In this document: positions 7,589-15,686 of the stretch, piece by piece | Layout: each line of letters starts with the position of its first letter | How positions within the stretch are numbered: position 1 is the stretch's first letter | Assembly (NCBI GenBank): GCA_002774425.1 | Contig: PEYJ01000029.1 | Coordinates: 1-42,283 of the forward strand | DNA from: Parcubacteria group bacterium CG08_land_8_20_14_0_20_48_21 | GTDB lineage: Bacteria > Patescibacteriota > Patescibacteriia > UBA1544 | Length of the DNA: 42,283 nt | Reading direction: 5' to 3' | Made by a program: the position numbers and the translations under genes | The notes under the pieces: generated by a model | The model's input: the letters and a program-made list of their open reading frames with translations, nothing else | The model's database searches: none | What the model was told of the DNA's origin: nothing

Positions 7589-8872
7589 ATGTTTCACGAA
7601 ACAAATAAAAAACACGTGGTGATTCTTGGCGCAGGATTTGGCGGTGTGCGCGTCGCGCTGAAGCTTGCCAAACAAAAAACAGTTGCTTTGGATATTGCAC
7701 TCGTTGATAAAAACGACTACCACGAGTTTCACGCAGATTTATATGAAGTGGCATCCGCAATTTTTTCCGATGGCAAAGAAGCTCCTAATGAAAAAACCGC
7801 GTTCCACAATTTACGTTCTACAGCCGTTATTCCGCTGCAAGAAATTTTTCGTGATATGGGCGTTCGGTTGGTCAAAGGCGAAGTAACGGATGTCGCGGTA
7901 AAGAATCATGCCGTAAGCGTGCGTAATGCCGCCACACGTTCCGAAGAAACACTTGCTTATGACATTCTGGTTATTGCTTTGGGAAGTTGTACGAACTACT
8001 ATGGCATACCGCATCTCAAGGAGTTCGCGCTGCCGTTTAAAAATACGGATGACGCGCTGAATATTCGTAATCGCATAGAAGAATCCTACATCTACAAACG
8101 TTGGAACGAACGGTTGCGCATCGTGGTTGCGGGGGGCGGACTCACCGGCTGCGAATTAGTGGGAGAACTTGTGGGCTATGTGCGTAAACTTGAGCAAACT
8201 TACGGGCGTCTGCCGGAATATACCGAACTGATTATCATAGAGAAAGAGAACGAACTACTTGGTCAAGTGCCCGTGTGGATGCGGAAAGTCGCATACGAAC
8301 GTTTACGAAACTTGGGAGTATTGGTGCAATGCGCAATGGAAATTAGCGAGGTTACCGCACAACAACTCGTGCTGCGTAACGGCAAAACAGTTTCCTATGA
8401 TGTGCTGGTATGGACGGCGGGTATTGTGGCACAGCCCGTTATCCAATCACTGCGCGGGCTTGCGCATAACCACCACCAATGTCTGACGGTTACCAAAACC
8501 TTGCGCGTGGCAAACTACACGGATATTTTTGCTTTGGGAGATGCCAGCTACTGCTATGATGCAACCACTAATTATGCAATGCCAGCAACCGCGCAAACCG
8601 CAGTAAGCCAGGCAGACGTTGTTGCGGAGAACGTTCTGTGTACGTTGCGGAAAAAAAATCTCCTCCCGTACCGCCCCATCAAAACAATGTGGCTCATTTC
8701 GTTAGGGGGTAAGTTTGCACTTGCGTCGCTGTATGGCTTTCGCGTTTGGGGTATGGCGGGGTGGCTGCTCAAAAGAAGATTTTCCTACAGTTATTTCAAC
8801 AGCATAGTACCAAAAGCGCGAGCCTGGAGGATGTGGTTCCGTTCATTGCAGATATACGGGCGCAATGACTAA
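7589..8872 (+). CDS. ndh: Type II NADH dehydrogenase-like FAD oxidoreductase
   Basis: The 427-residue protein has an N-terminal FAD-binding GAGFGG motif (14-19), a second dinucleotide fold with GGGLTGCE (182-189) for NAD(P)H, and the second FAD motif TDIFALGDAS (about 311-320). This is the arrangement of single-subunit, non-proton-pumping NADH:quinone oxidoreductases. The C-terminal stretch (about 380-420, SLYGFRVWGMAGWLL) is amphipathic and could attach the enzyme to the membrane. It sits 56 bp after the ROK gene. No quinone biosynthesis or terminal oxidase gene is in the window, so the electron acceptor is unclear and a soluble NADH-oxidising role remains possible. Confidence 0.85.
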   Translation: MFHETNKKHVVILGAGFGGVRVALKLAKQKTVALDIALVDKNDYHEFHADLYEVASAIFSDGKEAPNEKTAFHNLRSTAVIPLQEIFRDMGVRLVKGEVTDVAVKNHAVSVRNAATRSEETLAYDILVIALGSCTNYYGIPHLKEFALPFKNTDDALNIRNRIEESYIYKRWNERLRIVVAGGGLTGCELVGELVGYVRKLEQTYGRLPEYTELIIIEKENELLGQVPVWMRKVAYERLRNLGVLVQCAMEISEVTAQQLVLRNGKTVSYDVLVWTAGIVAQPVIQSLRGLAHNHHQCLTVTKTLRVANYTDIFALGDASYCYDATTNYAMPATAQTAVSQADVVAENVLCTLRKKNLLPYRPIKTMWLISLGGKFALASLYGFRVWGMAGWLLKRRFSYSYFNSIVPKARAWRMWFRSLQIYGRND

Positions 8873-8914
8873 AACCCATCTCAAAAATGCTCATACCCTT
8901 CCCTATTCTCGGGA

Positions 8915-8943
8915 TTGACACAACCTCTATTTTCTCATAGTAT
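8915..8943 (+). promoter_or_regulatory. Consensus promoter of a small transcription unit
   Basis: A perfect TTGACA (8915-8920), a 17-bp spacer and TAGTAT (8938-8943), just after the ndh gene. It drives a region with no long gene that ends at the strong terminator at 9178, giving an RNA of roughly 250 nt. Confidence 0.65.
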
Positions 8944-8979
8944 ACGGTAGCCGGCATGGAGCCGAGATAAGGAGAAGGC

Positions 8980-9072
8980 ATGCGCGTGCAAAAAGCTATC
9001 AGAAAATTTGTGGTGCTCTGTCGCAGGAAAAAGGAGGGAGATGACCCTCTCATAGAGTACAACGGTATCTAG
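8980..9072 (+). CDS. Possible 30-residue basic peptide
   Basis: A short frame (ATG 8980, TAG 9070-9072) begins MRVQKAIRKFVVLCRRKK and ends with an acidic half containing EGDDPLIEY. It is preceded by AAGGAGAAGGC, a good Shine-Dalgarno (AGGAG) seven bases before the ATG. It lies inside a transcription unit with its own consensus promoter (8915) and terminator (9178). I recognise no homologue, and coding is not proven. The same RNA contains near-identical tandem units of 14 bases (GAGTACA-CGGTAT, 9055-9068 and 9072-9085), so it could instead be a regulatory RNA or both. Confidence 0.4.
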   Translation: MRVQKAIRKFVVLCRRKKEGDDPLIEYNGI

Positions 9073-9177
9073 AGTACAGCGGTATTGGTGACGGTATCGG
9101 TGTGTGCGTTGCGCTCAAAAACCTAGTTTCTTTACGCGCTTCTTGGGGCGCGCATGATCTTTTTTCTACCGACTTAC

Positions 9178-9209
9178 GGTACGAGGTTCTGCCTCGTACC
9201 TTTTTATTT
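9178..9209 (+). terminator. Strong intrinsic terminator before polA
   Basis: A perfect 9-bp stem, GGTACGAGG (9178-9186) with CCTCGTACC (9192-9200), a five-base loop, then TTTTTATTT. It ends exactly where the polA promoter begins, insulating polA from upstream transcription. Confidence 0.9.
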
Positions 9210-9236
9210 GCCCGTACTGCCAGGGAGTGCTACTAT
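9208..9236 (+). promoter_or_regulatory. polA promoter
   Basis: TTGCCC (9208-9213), a 17-bp spacer and TACTAT (9231-9236) with extended TGC. The predicted start is near 9243, about 19 bases before the favoured ATG at 9262. The other in-frame ATG at 9241 would lie at or upstream of the RNA start. Confidence 0.6.
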
Positions 9237-9261
9237 AAGCATGCTTGTTCCGCGTACTGCT

Positions 9262-11985
9262 ATGGCATCCAAAAGAAAAACTTTTATTATCATTGACGGT
9301 CATGCATTGCTGCACCGCGCTTGGCATGCGCTGCCGCCTCTCACCACAAAAAAAGGCGTGGTGGTCAATGCGGTGTACGGTTTTACCACGGTGCTGCTCA
9401 AAATTTTCAAAGACCTGCACCCCGACTATTCGGCTGTTGCTTTTGACGTTGCCGCGCCGACCTTTCGCCATAAACGCTTTGCCGCGTACAAAGCGCATCG
9501 GGAGAAACAGCCTCAAGAACTTTATGACCAGCTGCCGATTCTCAAGGATGTTTTGAGAGCTTTTCGGGTGGCGATATTTGAGAAAAAAGGATATGAAGCA
9601 GATGATGTGATCGGGACGCTCACCGCATTGGCCGGTTCAACTGACAATATTATTGTGACGGGCGATCAGGATACACTGCAGCTCATTGACGCGCATACGT
9701 GGGTGTACGCCATGCAAAAAGGCATAAGTGAATTCGCTATTTATGATGCGCAGGCGGTACAAGACCGGTATGCTTTGGACGTGGCGCAGCTTATTGATTA
9801 CAAAGCGCTGCGCGGCGATCCTTCCGACAATATTCCGGGTGTGCAGGGAGTGGGCGAAAAAACCGCAACTGATCTTTTGCAGCAATTCGGCAGCCTTGAA
9901 GAGCTCTATCGTCATCTGGAAACGGCAACTTCCAAGGCGCGGAAATTGAAGCCTGCGGTACGGGAGAAACTGCTCACCCATCAACATGATGCGTTCCAGA
10001 GCAAAGAACTTGCGACCATTGTGCGCGACGTGGCAATTCCCTTTAACCTTGATGACTGCGCAGTGCAGCCCCCCGATAGGGAGCGTGCGGTAGCGTTGTT
10101 TCAAGAGTTGTCATTTGCATCGCTTATGAAAAATATTCCGCATAGCGGCGACGCAACATCGCATGTGCGGAAAAACGCCAAACTTCCCCGCGGGTATCGG
10201 CTCATTACCAAGCGCGCCGATTTTGAGGAGTTGCTCAAACTGCTTGCGGCGGCTCCTGCATTTGCCTTGGATACGGAAACAACCTCGCTCAACACGCTTG
10301 ACGCAAAAGTTTTAGGTATCAGCGTATCTACAAAAGTTGGTGAAGCGGCATACTGCGCATTGCCTGATGCAGCCGGGGAGAGACAAAAGTGGCTTGCCGC
10401 CGCAAAACTGGTTTTAGAAAATCGGCACATTGTAAAAATAGGACACAACCTGAAATATGACATGGAAGTTTTGGCAAACGACGGAATTCGGGTTGCAGAA
10501 CCTCTCTTTGACACCATGGTCGCTTCGTATCTACTGAACACGCAATCACGCGGCAACGATCTGGATACGCTGACGCTTCTTGAATACGGACATACGATGA
10601 TACCCCTTGAACGGCTTTTGGGTCCGAAAGGGAAGGATCAAAAAACCATGGATGAGATTCCTCCGACGGAAGTGGCGGAATATGCGTGCGAAGACGCGGA
10701 TTACGCGTGGCGGCTCTATGAGAAGTTTTTACCTCGTCTCAAAAAAGAGCGCATGGAGACGCTATTTACTGATATGGAGATGCAGCTTATTCCCGTGCTG
10801 GTTGCCATGGAGCGAGAAGGTATAGCTGTTGATATGAGCTTTCTTCGGGAGATGAGCATGCATCTCAAAAAACGTATTACATCGCTTGAGCGGAATATCT
10901 ATGCGCTTGCAGGTTCCGAATTTAATATCGCCTCGCCCCTCCAATTAAAAAAAATACTTTTTACAGATCTAGGGATTGACCCGAAAGGTCTTGCGAAAAT
11001 CAAGACTGGCATTTCCACTGCTGCGAGTGAATTGGAGAAGTTGAAAGGGATCCATGCCATAATTCCGCTCATCAGTGATTTTCGCGAAGTGACGAAATTG
11101 TTGTCAACCTATGTGGATGCCTTGCCGAAACTCGTGCGCAAGGACACCGGTCGCGTGCATACGAGTTACAATCAAACGGTTGCCGCAACAGGTCGCCTAT
11201 CATCATCAGATCCGAATTTACAGAATATACCCATACGTACAGAGATCGGCAAGAAGATCAGAAAGAGCTTTATTGCAAAAAAAGGATCGGAGCTTTTAGC
11301 TGCGGACTACTCGCAAATTGAGTTGCGCATCGTTGCCTCGCTCGCTCATGACCGCAAAATGCTTGCCGCATTCCACAAGGATCAAGACATTCATGCAACG
11401 ACTGCTGCGGAGATCGCCGGATGTTCCTTAGAAGAGGTTACACCGGAAATGCGCCGCAAAGCAAAAACCGTGAATTTCGGCGTGCTCTATGGCATGGGTG
11501 CGCACGGACTTGCGGCTTCCGCCGATATCACCTATGCTGAAGCACGGGAATTCATCGGCGCCTACTTTACGCTCTATAAGGGCGTTGCGAAGTACATGGA
11601 AGATACCAAAGCGTTCGCGCGCACACACGGATATGTCAAAACGCTTTTCGGACGTGTACGATATTTTCCGGACATTCTCTCGGGTCTGCCACAGGTGCGC
11701 GCCCAAGCGGAGCGCATGGCCATCAATATGCCAGTGCAGGGGACCGCAGCCGATATCATGAAATACGCCATGATCAAACTCCATCGTCTGCTTGATCCGG
11801 ATGAAGCGAAAATTCTGCTCCAAGTGCATGATGAATTGGTGCTTGAAGTGCGGAAAGGATTTGCAGAGAAAACGGCAAAGACGGTTCGGGTGTGCATGGA
11901 AGGTGTGCACCAACTGGCCGCGCCACTCAAGGTCAATATCACAGTAGGGAGGAATTGGGGGGAAATGAAGGAGTTCACATCATAA
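9262..11985 (+). CDS. polA: DNA polymerase I
   Basis: The 907-residue enzyme carries all three domains of full-length Pol I. The 5' nuclease domain (about 1-290) has IIDGHALLHRA, YEADDVIGTL, TGDQDTLQL and the helix-hairpin-helix NIPGVQGVGEKTA. The proofreading 3'-5' exonuclease domain (about 310-495) keeps its catalytic residues: DTE (D337, E339), NLKYD (D400) and YACED (Y474, D478). The polymerase domain has motif A ADYSQIELR (D682), motif B RRKAKTVNFGVLYG (731-744) and motif C QVHDELV (H856, D857). The start at 9262 begins the conserved domain and fits the promoter at 9208. Retained proofreading is notable because many bacteria have lost it in Pol I. It fills gaps and removes RNA primers. 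Confidence 0.97.
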   Translation: MASKRKTFIIIDGHALLHRAWHALPPLTTKKGVVVNAVYGFTTVLLKIFKDLHPDYSAVAFDVAAPTFRHKRFAAYKAHREKQPQELYDQLPILKDVLRAFRVAIFEKKGYEADDVIGTLTALAGSTDNIIVTGDQDTLQLIDAHTWVYAMQKGISEFAIYDAQAVQDRYALDVAQLIDYKALRGDPSDNIPGVQGVGEKTATDLLQQFGSLEELYRHLETATSKARKLKPAVREKLLTHQHDAFQSKELATIVRDVAIPFNLDDCAVQPPDRERAVALFQELSFASLMKNIPHSGDATSHVRKNAKLPRGYRLITKRADFEELLKLLAAAPAFALDTETTSLNTLDAKVLGISVSTKVGEAAYCALPDAAGERQKWLAAAKLVLENRHIVKIGHNLKYDMEVLANDGIRVAEPLFDTMVASYLLNTQSRGNDLDTLTLLEYGHTMIPLERLLGPKGKDQKTMDEIPPTEVAEYACEDADYAWRLYEKFLPRLKKERMETLFTDMEMQLIPVLVAMEREGIAVDMSFLREMSMHLKKRITSLERNIYALAGSEFNIASPLQLKKILFTDLGIDPKGLAKIKTGISTAASELEKLKGIHAIIPLISDFREVTKLLSTYVDALPKLVRKDTGRVHTSYNQTVAATGRLSSSDPNLQNIPIRTEIGKKIRKSFIAKKGSELLAADYSQIELRIVASLAHDRKMLAAFHKDQDIHATTAAEIAGCSLEEVTPEMRRKAKTVNFGVLYGMGAHGLAASADITYAEAREFIGAYFTLYKGVAKYMEDTKAFARTHGYVKTLFGRVRYFPDILSGLPQVRAQAERMAINMPVQGTAADIMKYAMIKLHRLLDPDEAKILLQVHDELVLEVRKGFAEKTAKTVRVCMEGVHQLAAPLKVNITVGRNWGEMKEFTS

Positions 11986-12080
11986 GACATGCAAGGTACA
12001 ACATACAATAAAAAACGTAAAACAAGCAACGTAGTTTACCCCGTGTTTCATGCCCCAAGTTGTATATTTTAAGATATAGT

Positions 12081-13112
12081 ATGCTTTTTTTCTTACACGG
12101 TGAAGACACCTATCGTTCGCGAAAAAAAATGGAAGAGGTACGGGAAAAATTTTCCCGAGAGCGTGATGCGACAGGACTCAATAGCGAAGTGCTGCAGGGA
12201 GGGGAACTCACCGCCGATGTGTTTGCGCGGGCATGTACCACCGCACCGTTCATGGCGGTACGGCGTATGGTCATTGTGGAGAATGTGCTCACCGAGGGAT
12301 CTGATGCCGCATTACATCAAGCGGTATTCCATACCCTATCGGCGCACAATATGGAAGTAGCGCAGTCAACAGCGGATACGCCCATACTTGTTTTCTGGGA
12401 AGGCACGCGCATTACGCCACCACGGGTAACAGGCAAAACGCGTACAAAGCCGCGCTCGCTCAAGGAGCTGCTTTTTATCTGCGACTACGTACAGGAGTTT
12501 GTACAACTGGAGGGGCAAGCACTCGCCTCGTGGCTGTCACAGGAAGCGGCCAACAACGGATTGGCCGTTACCGCACAAGCGCGGACGCTCCTGTGCACCT
12601 GGTACGGCGCGTCCACCTGGAAGCTGGCAAATGAACTTGAGAAAATAAGCGCGTATGTCTTGGGTTCGGGAGCGACCACGATTGACGAGATGGCTGTACG
12701 CTCCGTAAGTGAATTTATGGAAGAAGCGCGTGCGTTTGCATTTGGCAATGCCATCGCAGAGCGCAATCATGAAGCTGCCCTCGCATTATTTTGGGAACAT
12801 GTGCGGGACGGCGATAGTCCGTTTAAGCTCTTTGGCATGATTGCGCTGCAGTTTCGGCTACTTATCGCGCTTGCACAACAAACCGGAGGGGCATCTCTTG
12901 CAGAGCTTGCCAAAACGCTCGGCGTGCATCCTTTCGCGCTCCAAAAAACAGCCCTTGGCACGCAGCGCTATACGCGCGGCGAGCTACAACAAAACTACCG
13001 CCGGTTGGTGGCGGTAGAAAGAGAATTACGTTCAGGCAATCGGGATCAGGCACTTACGCTTGCGAGGTTTTTGCATCAGACGCTTTCGCGGCGGCATGCA
13101 AGCGTTGCATGA
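12081..13112 (+). CDS. holA: DNA polymerase III delta subunit
   Basis: The 343-residue protein matches the clamp-loader delta subunit. It starts MLFFLHGEDTYRSRKK, the hallmark N-terminus (Y/F-G-x-D/E-x-Y/F), followed by the AAA-like region with the strand PILVFWEG. The C-terminal collar helices include REL-like segments such as LFGMIALQFRLLIAL. Delta opens the beta clamp during DNA loading. The ATG at 12081 was chosen since the conserved start lies immediately after it. TATA-rich sequence directly upstream (12063-12080) could be a -10. The 3' end overlaps convergent rpsT by 59 bp. Confidence 0.9.
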   Translation: MLFFLHGEDTYRSRKKMEEVREKFSRERDATGLNSEVLQGGELTADVFARACTTAPFMAVRRMVIVENVLTEGSDAALHQAVFHTLSAHNMEVAQSTADTPILVFWEGTRITPPRVTGKTRTKPRSLKELLFICDYVQEFVQLEGQALASWLSQEAANNGLAVTAQARTLLCTWYGASTWKLANELEKISAYVLGSGATTIDEMAVRSVSEFMEEARAFAFGNAIAERNHEAALALFWEHVRDGDSPFKLFGMIALQFRLLIALAQQTGGASLAELAKTLGVHPFALQKTALGTQRYTRGELQQNYRRLVAVERELRSGNRDQALTLARFLHQTLSRRHASVA

Positions 13113-13344
13113 GGCGCGATTTTTTTCGTGCCGCGGTGTTTTTCTTGATAATACCTTTTTTTACAGCCTTGTCCAGCAGCTTAATAGTGTCGGCAACCTT
13201 GGTTTTTACGCCGTCTTTTTTTGCATCAATAAACTGACGACTCTTTTTGAGTGTCATTTTTAATTCGGTCTGAATTTTTTGATTGCGCGTCGCATGTTTT
13301 AGGCTCTGGCGCAGGGCTTTTTTTGCCGCGTTCTTTTGAGGCAT
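13054..13344 (-). CDS. rpsT: 30S ribosomal protein S20
   Basis: The 96-residue, highly basic protein begins MPQKNAAKKALRQSLK and contains the helical S20 pattern with TELKMTLKKSRQFID, LLDKAVKKGIIKKNTAARKKSRL and a C-terminal AAAKASDAKTSQA tail. S20 binds 16S rRNA at the 5' and 3' minor domains early in assembly. It is convergent with holA and the two coding regions overlap by 59 bp, an arrangement related to the holA-rpsT neighbourhood known from Firmicutes. It has its own promoter at 13395-13423. Confidence 0.95.
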   Translation of the reverse strand: MPQKNAAKKALRQSLKHATRNQKIQTELKMTLKKSRQFIDAKKDGVKTKVADTIKLLDKAVKKGIIKKNTAARKKSRLMQRLHAAAKASDAKTSQA

Positions 13345-13394
13345 AATCCAACCAATGACGTGTTAAGAATAAAGTAGCATGCATGGTGAAATGG

Positions 13395-13423
13395 AGTGTA
13401 GCATGCAAATATACGGGCGTCAA
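13395..13423 (-). promoter_or_regulatory. rpsT promoter
   Basis: On the minus strand TTGACG (13423-13418), a 17-bp spacer and TACACT (13400-13395). The leader is about 45 nt before the S20 ATG at 13344. Confidence 0.7.
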
Positions 13424-13503
13424 CCCTATACAATATCTTATCAATATGGCTGCGCTGTACGCTTATCGCTATCGCAGCAATGGCAAAAAATATCTCACGA
13501 GCA

Positions 13504-14802
13504 TTATCCTGATAGGTATGTTGTAATATTTTCGGCAATGGCGCTGACGGTTTTTTTGAACACGGCTTCATCCGGTTCTAAAAGCGTCATGCGAAATCCT
13601 TGCAGATCGGAATTGAAGCCGGAGAGCGGTACAACGCAGATACCGGTAGCTGCCATGAGGTAATAGACGAAACGCTTGTCCGGGGGTAGGGCGGGGAGCA
13701 ATGGCTCAAGCAACGCGCGCGCTTGTGTATTGGCGATCGGCAACGCATGCGTGTTGTTGAGTGCCCCGTCTTTAAAAACCACCGAATAGTAGAATGCGCC
13801 TTTTGGTTCCGGAGCGGTAATACCCGGTATGTCGCGCAACAACGCATGGGCAAGTGCGGCTTTTTTTGCATAACCCAGCGCCCTTTCGCGAACGTGAGTG
13901 GCGTACCGTACGTCTCCCAAGATAGCGGGCAGAACCTGCTGCGGCAGTGTGGTTGAGCAAACTTCCAACATCTTGGCATCTACCAAGGTTTTCGCATAGC
14001 GCGCGAATTGTGCGTCGTTGCGTTTGTTGTAAAACTCTATCCACCCGCATCGGGATCCCGGCCACGGGACCTCTTTTGACAGACCGCGCATGACGAGCGC
14101 GGGGACATCGTCCAGCAGTGTATACAGTGGAATCATTGCGGATTTGTCATATGCAAGATGCGCATAAATTTCATCAGATATGAGAAACAGGTCGTGGGTA
14201 CGGGCGATTGCGACAATTTCTTCCAGTGTCTCCCGCGGATACACGAGACCGGTAGGATTGTCAGGATTGATGATGAGTATGCCAGTGATTGTCGGATTAT
14301 TTTGCACTTTATTGCGTAGATCGGCAAGATCGGGAAGCCAGCCCTTTGAGGGATCCAGACGATAGGTCAGATTTTTTCCACCCGCGTGTGCACCTTCCGC
14401 TGATGAATGGGTTGGGTAGGCGGGATTCGGACCGATAACGCGCGCACACCGGTTGAGATAGGTGTACACATTGGCTATGGCATCTCCCAGTCCGTTAAAA
14501 AATAGTATATCCTCCGGATCAAGAGGGATGCCACATTCTTTCCTGCGCTCATTCGTGATAAAATCGCGCGCAGTCTGCAGCCCTTTGGTCGGTGAATAGC
14601 CGAAACTGGCATCTTGCCGAACTTCGCCTGCAACAATGTCTTTGATCCACCCGGGGACGCACTCGCCCTTGGCAACCGGATCACCGATATTTTCCCACGT
14701 GATCACAACGCCGCATTGCTCAAGTTTTTTTGCGACTGCTACAATTTCGCGAATTTCGTAGGTGAGCTCATCAGCTCCTGGGTAAACGATAGGCGATCTC
14801 AT
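13504..14802 (-). CDS. Class I/II pyridoxal-phosphate aminotransferase
   Basis: The 432-residue protein is a fold-type I aminotransferase. Visible motifs are SFGYSPTKGLQTAR, the INPDNPTGLVY motif (N182-P183-T184-G185), SDEIYAH with D210 that binds the pyridine nitrogen, the PLP lysine in RGLSKEVPWPGSR (K243) and the phosphate-binding arginine R251. It is like the AlaC/AspC-type alanine or aspartate aminotransferases; the exact amino acid cannot be read from sequence. It lies 69 bp downstream of truB on the same strand and may share its transcript. In a genome with sparse amino-acid metabolism it may interconvert pyruvate and alanine. Confidence 0.88.
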   Translation of the reverse strand: MRSPIVYPGADELTYEIREIVAVAKKLEQCGVVITWENIGDPVAKGECVPGWIKDIVAGEVRQDASFGYSPTKGLQTARDFITNERRKECGIPLDPEDILFFNGLGDAIANVYTYLNRCARVIGPNPAYPTHSSAEGAHAGGKNLTYRLDPSKGWLPDLADLRNKVQNNPTITGILIINPDNPTGLVYPRETLEEIVAIARTHDLFLISDEIYAHLAYDKSAMIPLYTLLDDVPALVMRGLSKEVPWPGSRCGWIEFYNKRNDAQFARYAKTLVDAKMLEVCSTTLPQQVLPAILGDVRYATHVRERALGYAKKAALAHALLRDIPGITAPEPKGAFYYSVVFKDGALNNTHALPIANTQARALLEPLLPALPPDKRFVYYLMAATGICVVPLSGFNSDLQGFRMTLLEPDEAVFKKTVSAIAENITTYLSG

Positions 14803-14871
14803 AGAAAGAGAGTACGAAATGAGGCATGCACCATACGGGGGAGGTTAAAAAATGATTTTTTTTCATCCGCA

Positions 14872-15603
14872 TTACAGGTGTTGCTGCGTAACCCGATGCT
14901 GTATTTCTTCATACGTCTTAAGATATGCCATCCAGTTTTTCGGCGTGAGTTTATCAAGCGTCACGCTTTCTGTAACGTTAAATGAGCCGATTGTCGTGCG
15001 CCGCAACGTTTGCGCATACGCGCCGCAGCCAAGCCGATGTCCAATATCGTGGATGAGCGTGCGGATATAGGTTCCGGTTGACACGTGACAGGAAAAGGAA
15101 AGATGGGGATAGTCGTAAGTGGCGGGTGAAATTGCAAAAATGGTTATGCGGTTCGGTGTTCGTTCTATTATACACCCCTTGCGTGCCAGTTCATACATTT
15201 TCTTACCATGGACTTTTTTTGCGGAGTAGGCTGGCGGAAGCTGCTCCTGTTCTCCAACGAAACCACGGAGCATGCATTCAATCGTTTTCTTTTCGGGCGC
15301 AATGACCTGTGAGGTTACGGTTATTTTGCCTTCACGGTCGTAGGTATCTGCGATTGCGCCTAAATATGCCTCTGCCACATATTCTTTGGACATCCCGATA
15401 AAGCGTGAAAGGTGTTTCGTAGCTTTTCTGCCAACAGCGCACAGCAAGAGACCGGTGGCAAACGGGTCTAGCGTACCTGCGTGTCCGATGGTACGTATGC
15501 CGGTTGTGCGCCGCAGCGCGTCAATGACGTCATGCGATGTCAGCCCATCCGGCTTGTCAATCAATAAGAACCCTGCTAGCTCCAACGTGTTTACATTTGA
15601 CAT
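14872..15603 (-). CDS. truB: tRNA pseudouridine-55 synthase
   Basis: The 243-residue protein isomerises U55 in the T-loop of tRNAs. It opens with GFLLIDKPDGLTSHDV and has the catalytic motif GHAGTLDPFATG, with nucleophile D46, followed by SKEYVAEAYLG. LPPAYSAKKVHGKKMYELARKG and the GTYIRTLIHDIG motif (in two stretches) complete the family pattern. The C-terminal PUA domain is absent or very short compared with the E. coli enzyme. The ATG at 15603 begins the conserved region. It is divergent from infB across a compact double promoter. truB lies beside infB and rbfA in many bacteria. Confidence 0.95.
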   Translation of the reverse strand: MSNVNTLELAGFLLIDKPDGLTSHDVIDALRRTTGIRTIGHAGTLDPFATGLLLCAVGRKATKHLSRFIGMSKEYVAEAYLGAIADTYDREGKITVTSQVIAPEKKTIECMLRGFVGEQEQLPPAYSAKKVHGKKMYELARKGCIIERTPNRITIFAISPATYDYPHLSFSCHVSTGTYIRTLIHDIGHRLGCGAYAQTLRRTTIGSFNVTESVTLDKLTPKNWMAYLKTYEEIQHRVTQQHL

Positions 15604-15633
15604 GATGATTTGGTCATTTGAAAATTTGACTCT

Positions 15634-15663
15634 GTTATACCACGTTTGATTGACAAGTGTCAA
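15634..15663 (-). promoter_or_regulatory. truB promoter
   Basis: On the minus strand TTGACA (15663-15658), an 18-bp spacer and TATAAC (15639-15634). The predicted leader is about 25 nt. Confidence 0.6.
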
Positions 15664-15678
15664 AAAACACGCTAAGGT
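15650..15678 (+). promoter_or_regulatory. infB promoter candidate
   Basis: TTGACA (15650-15655), a 17-bp spacer and a weak TAAGGT (15673-15678). The -35 is the mirror arm of the truB -35: TTGACA-AG-TGTCAA (15650-15663) is an inverted repeat shared by both directions. The -10 overlaps the infB ribosome binding site (AAGGTGG), so this call is uncertain. Confidence 0.4.
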
Positions 15679-15686
15679 GGGTTAAT

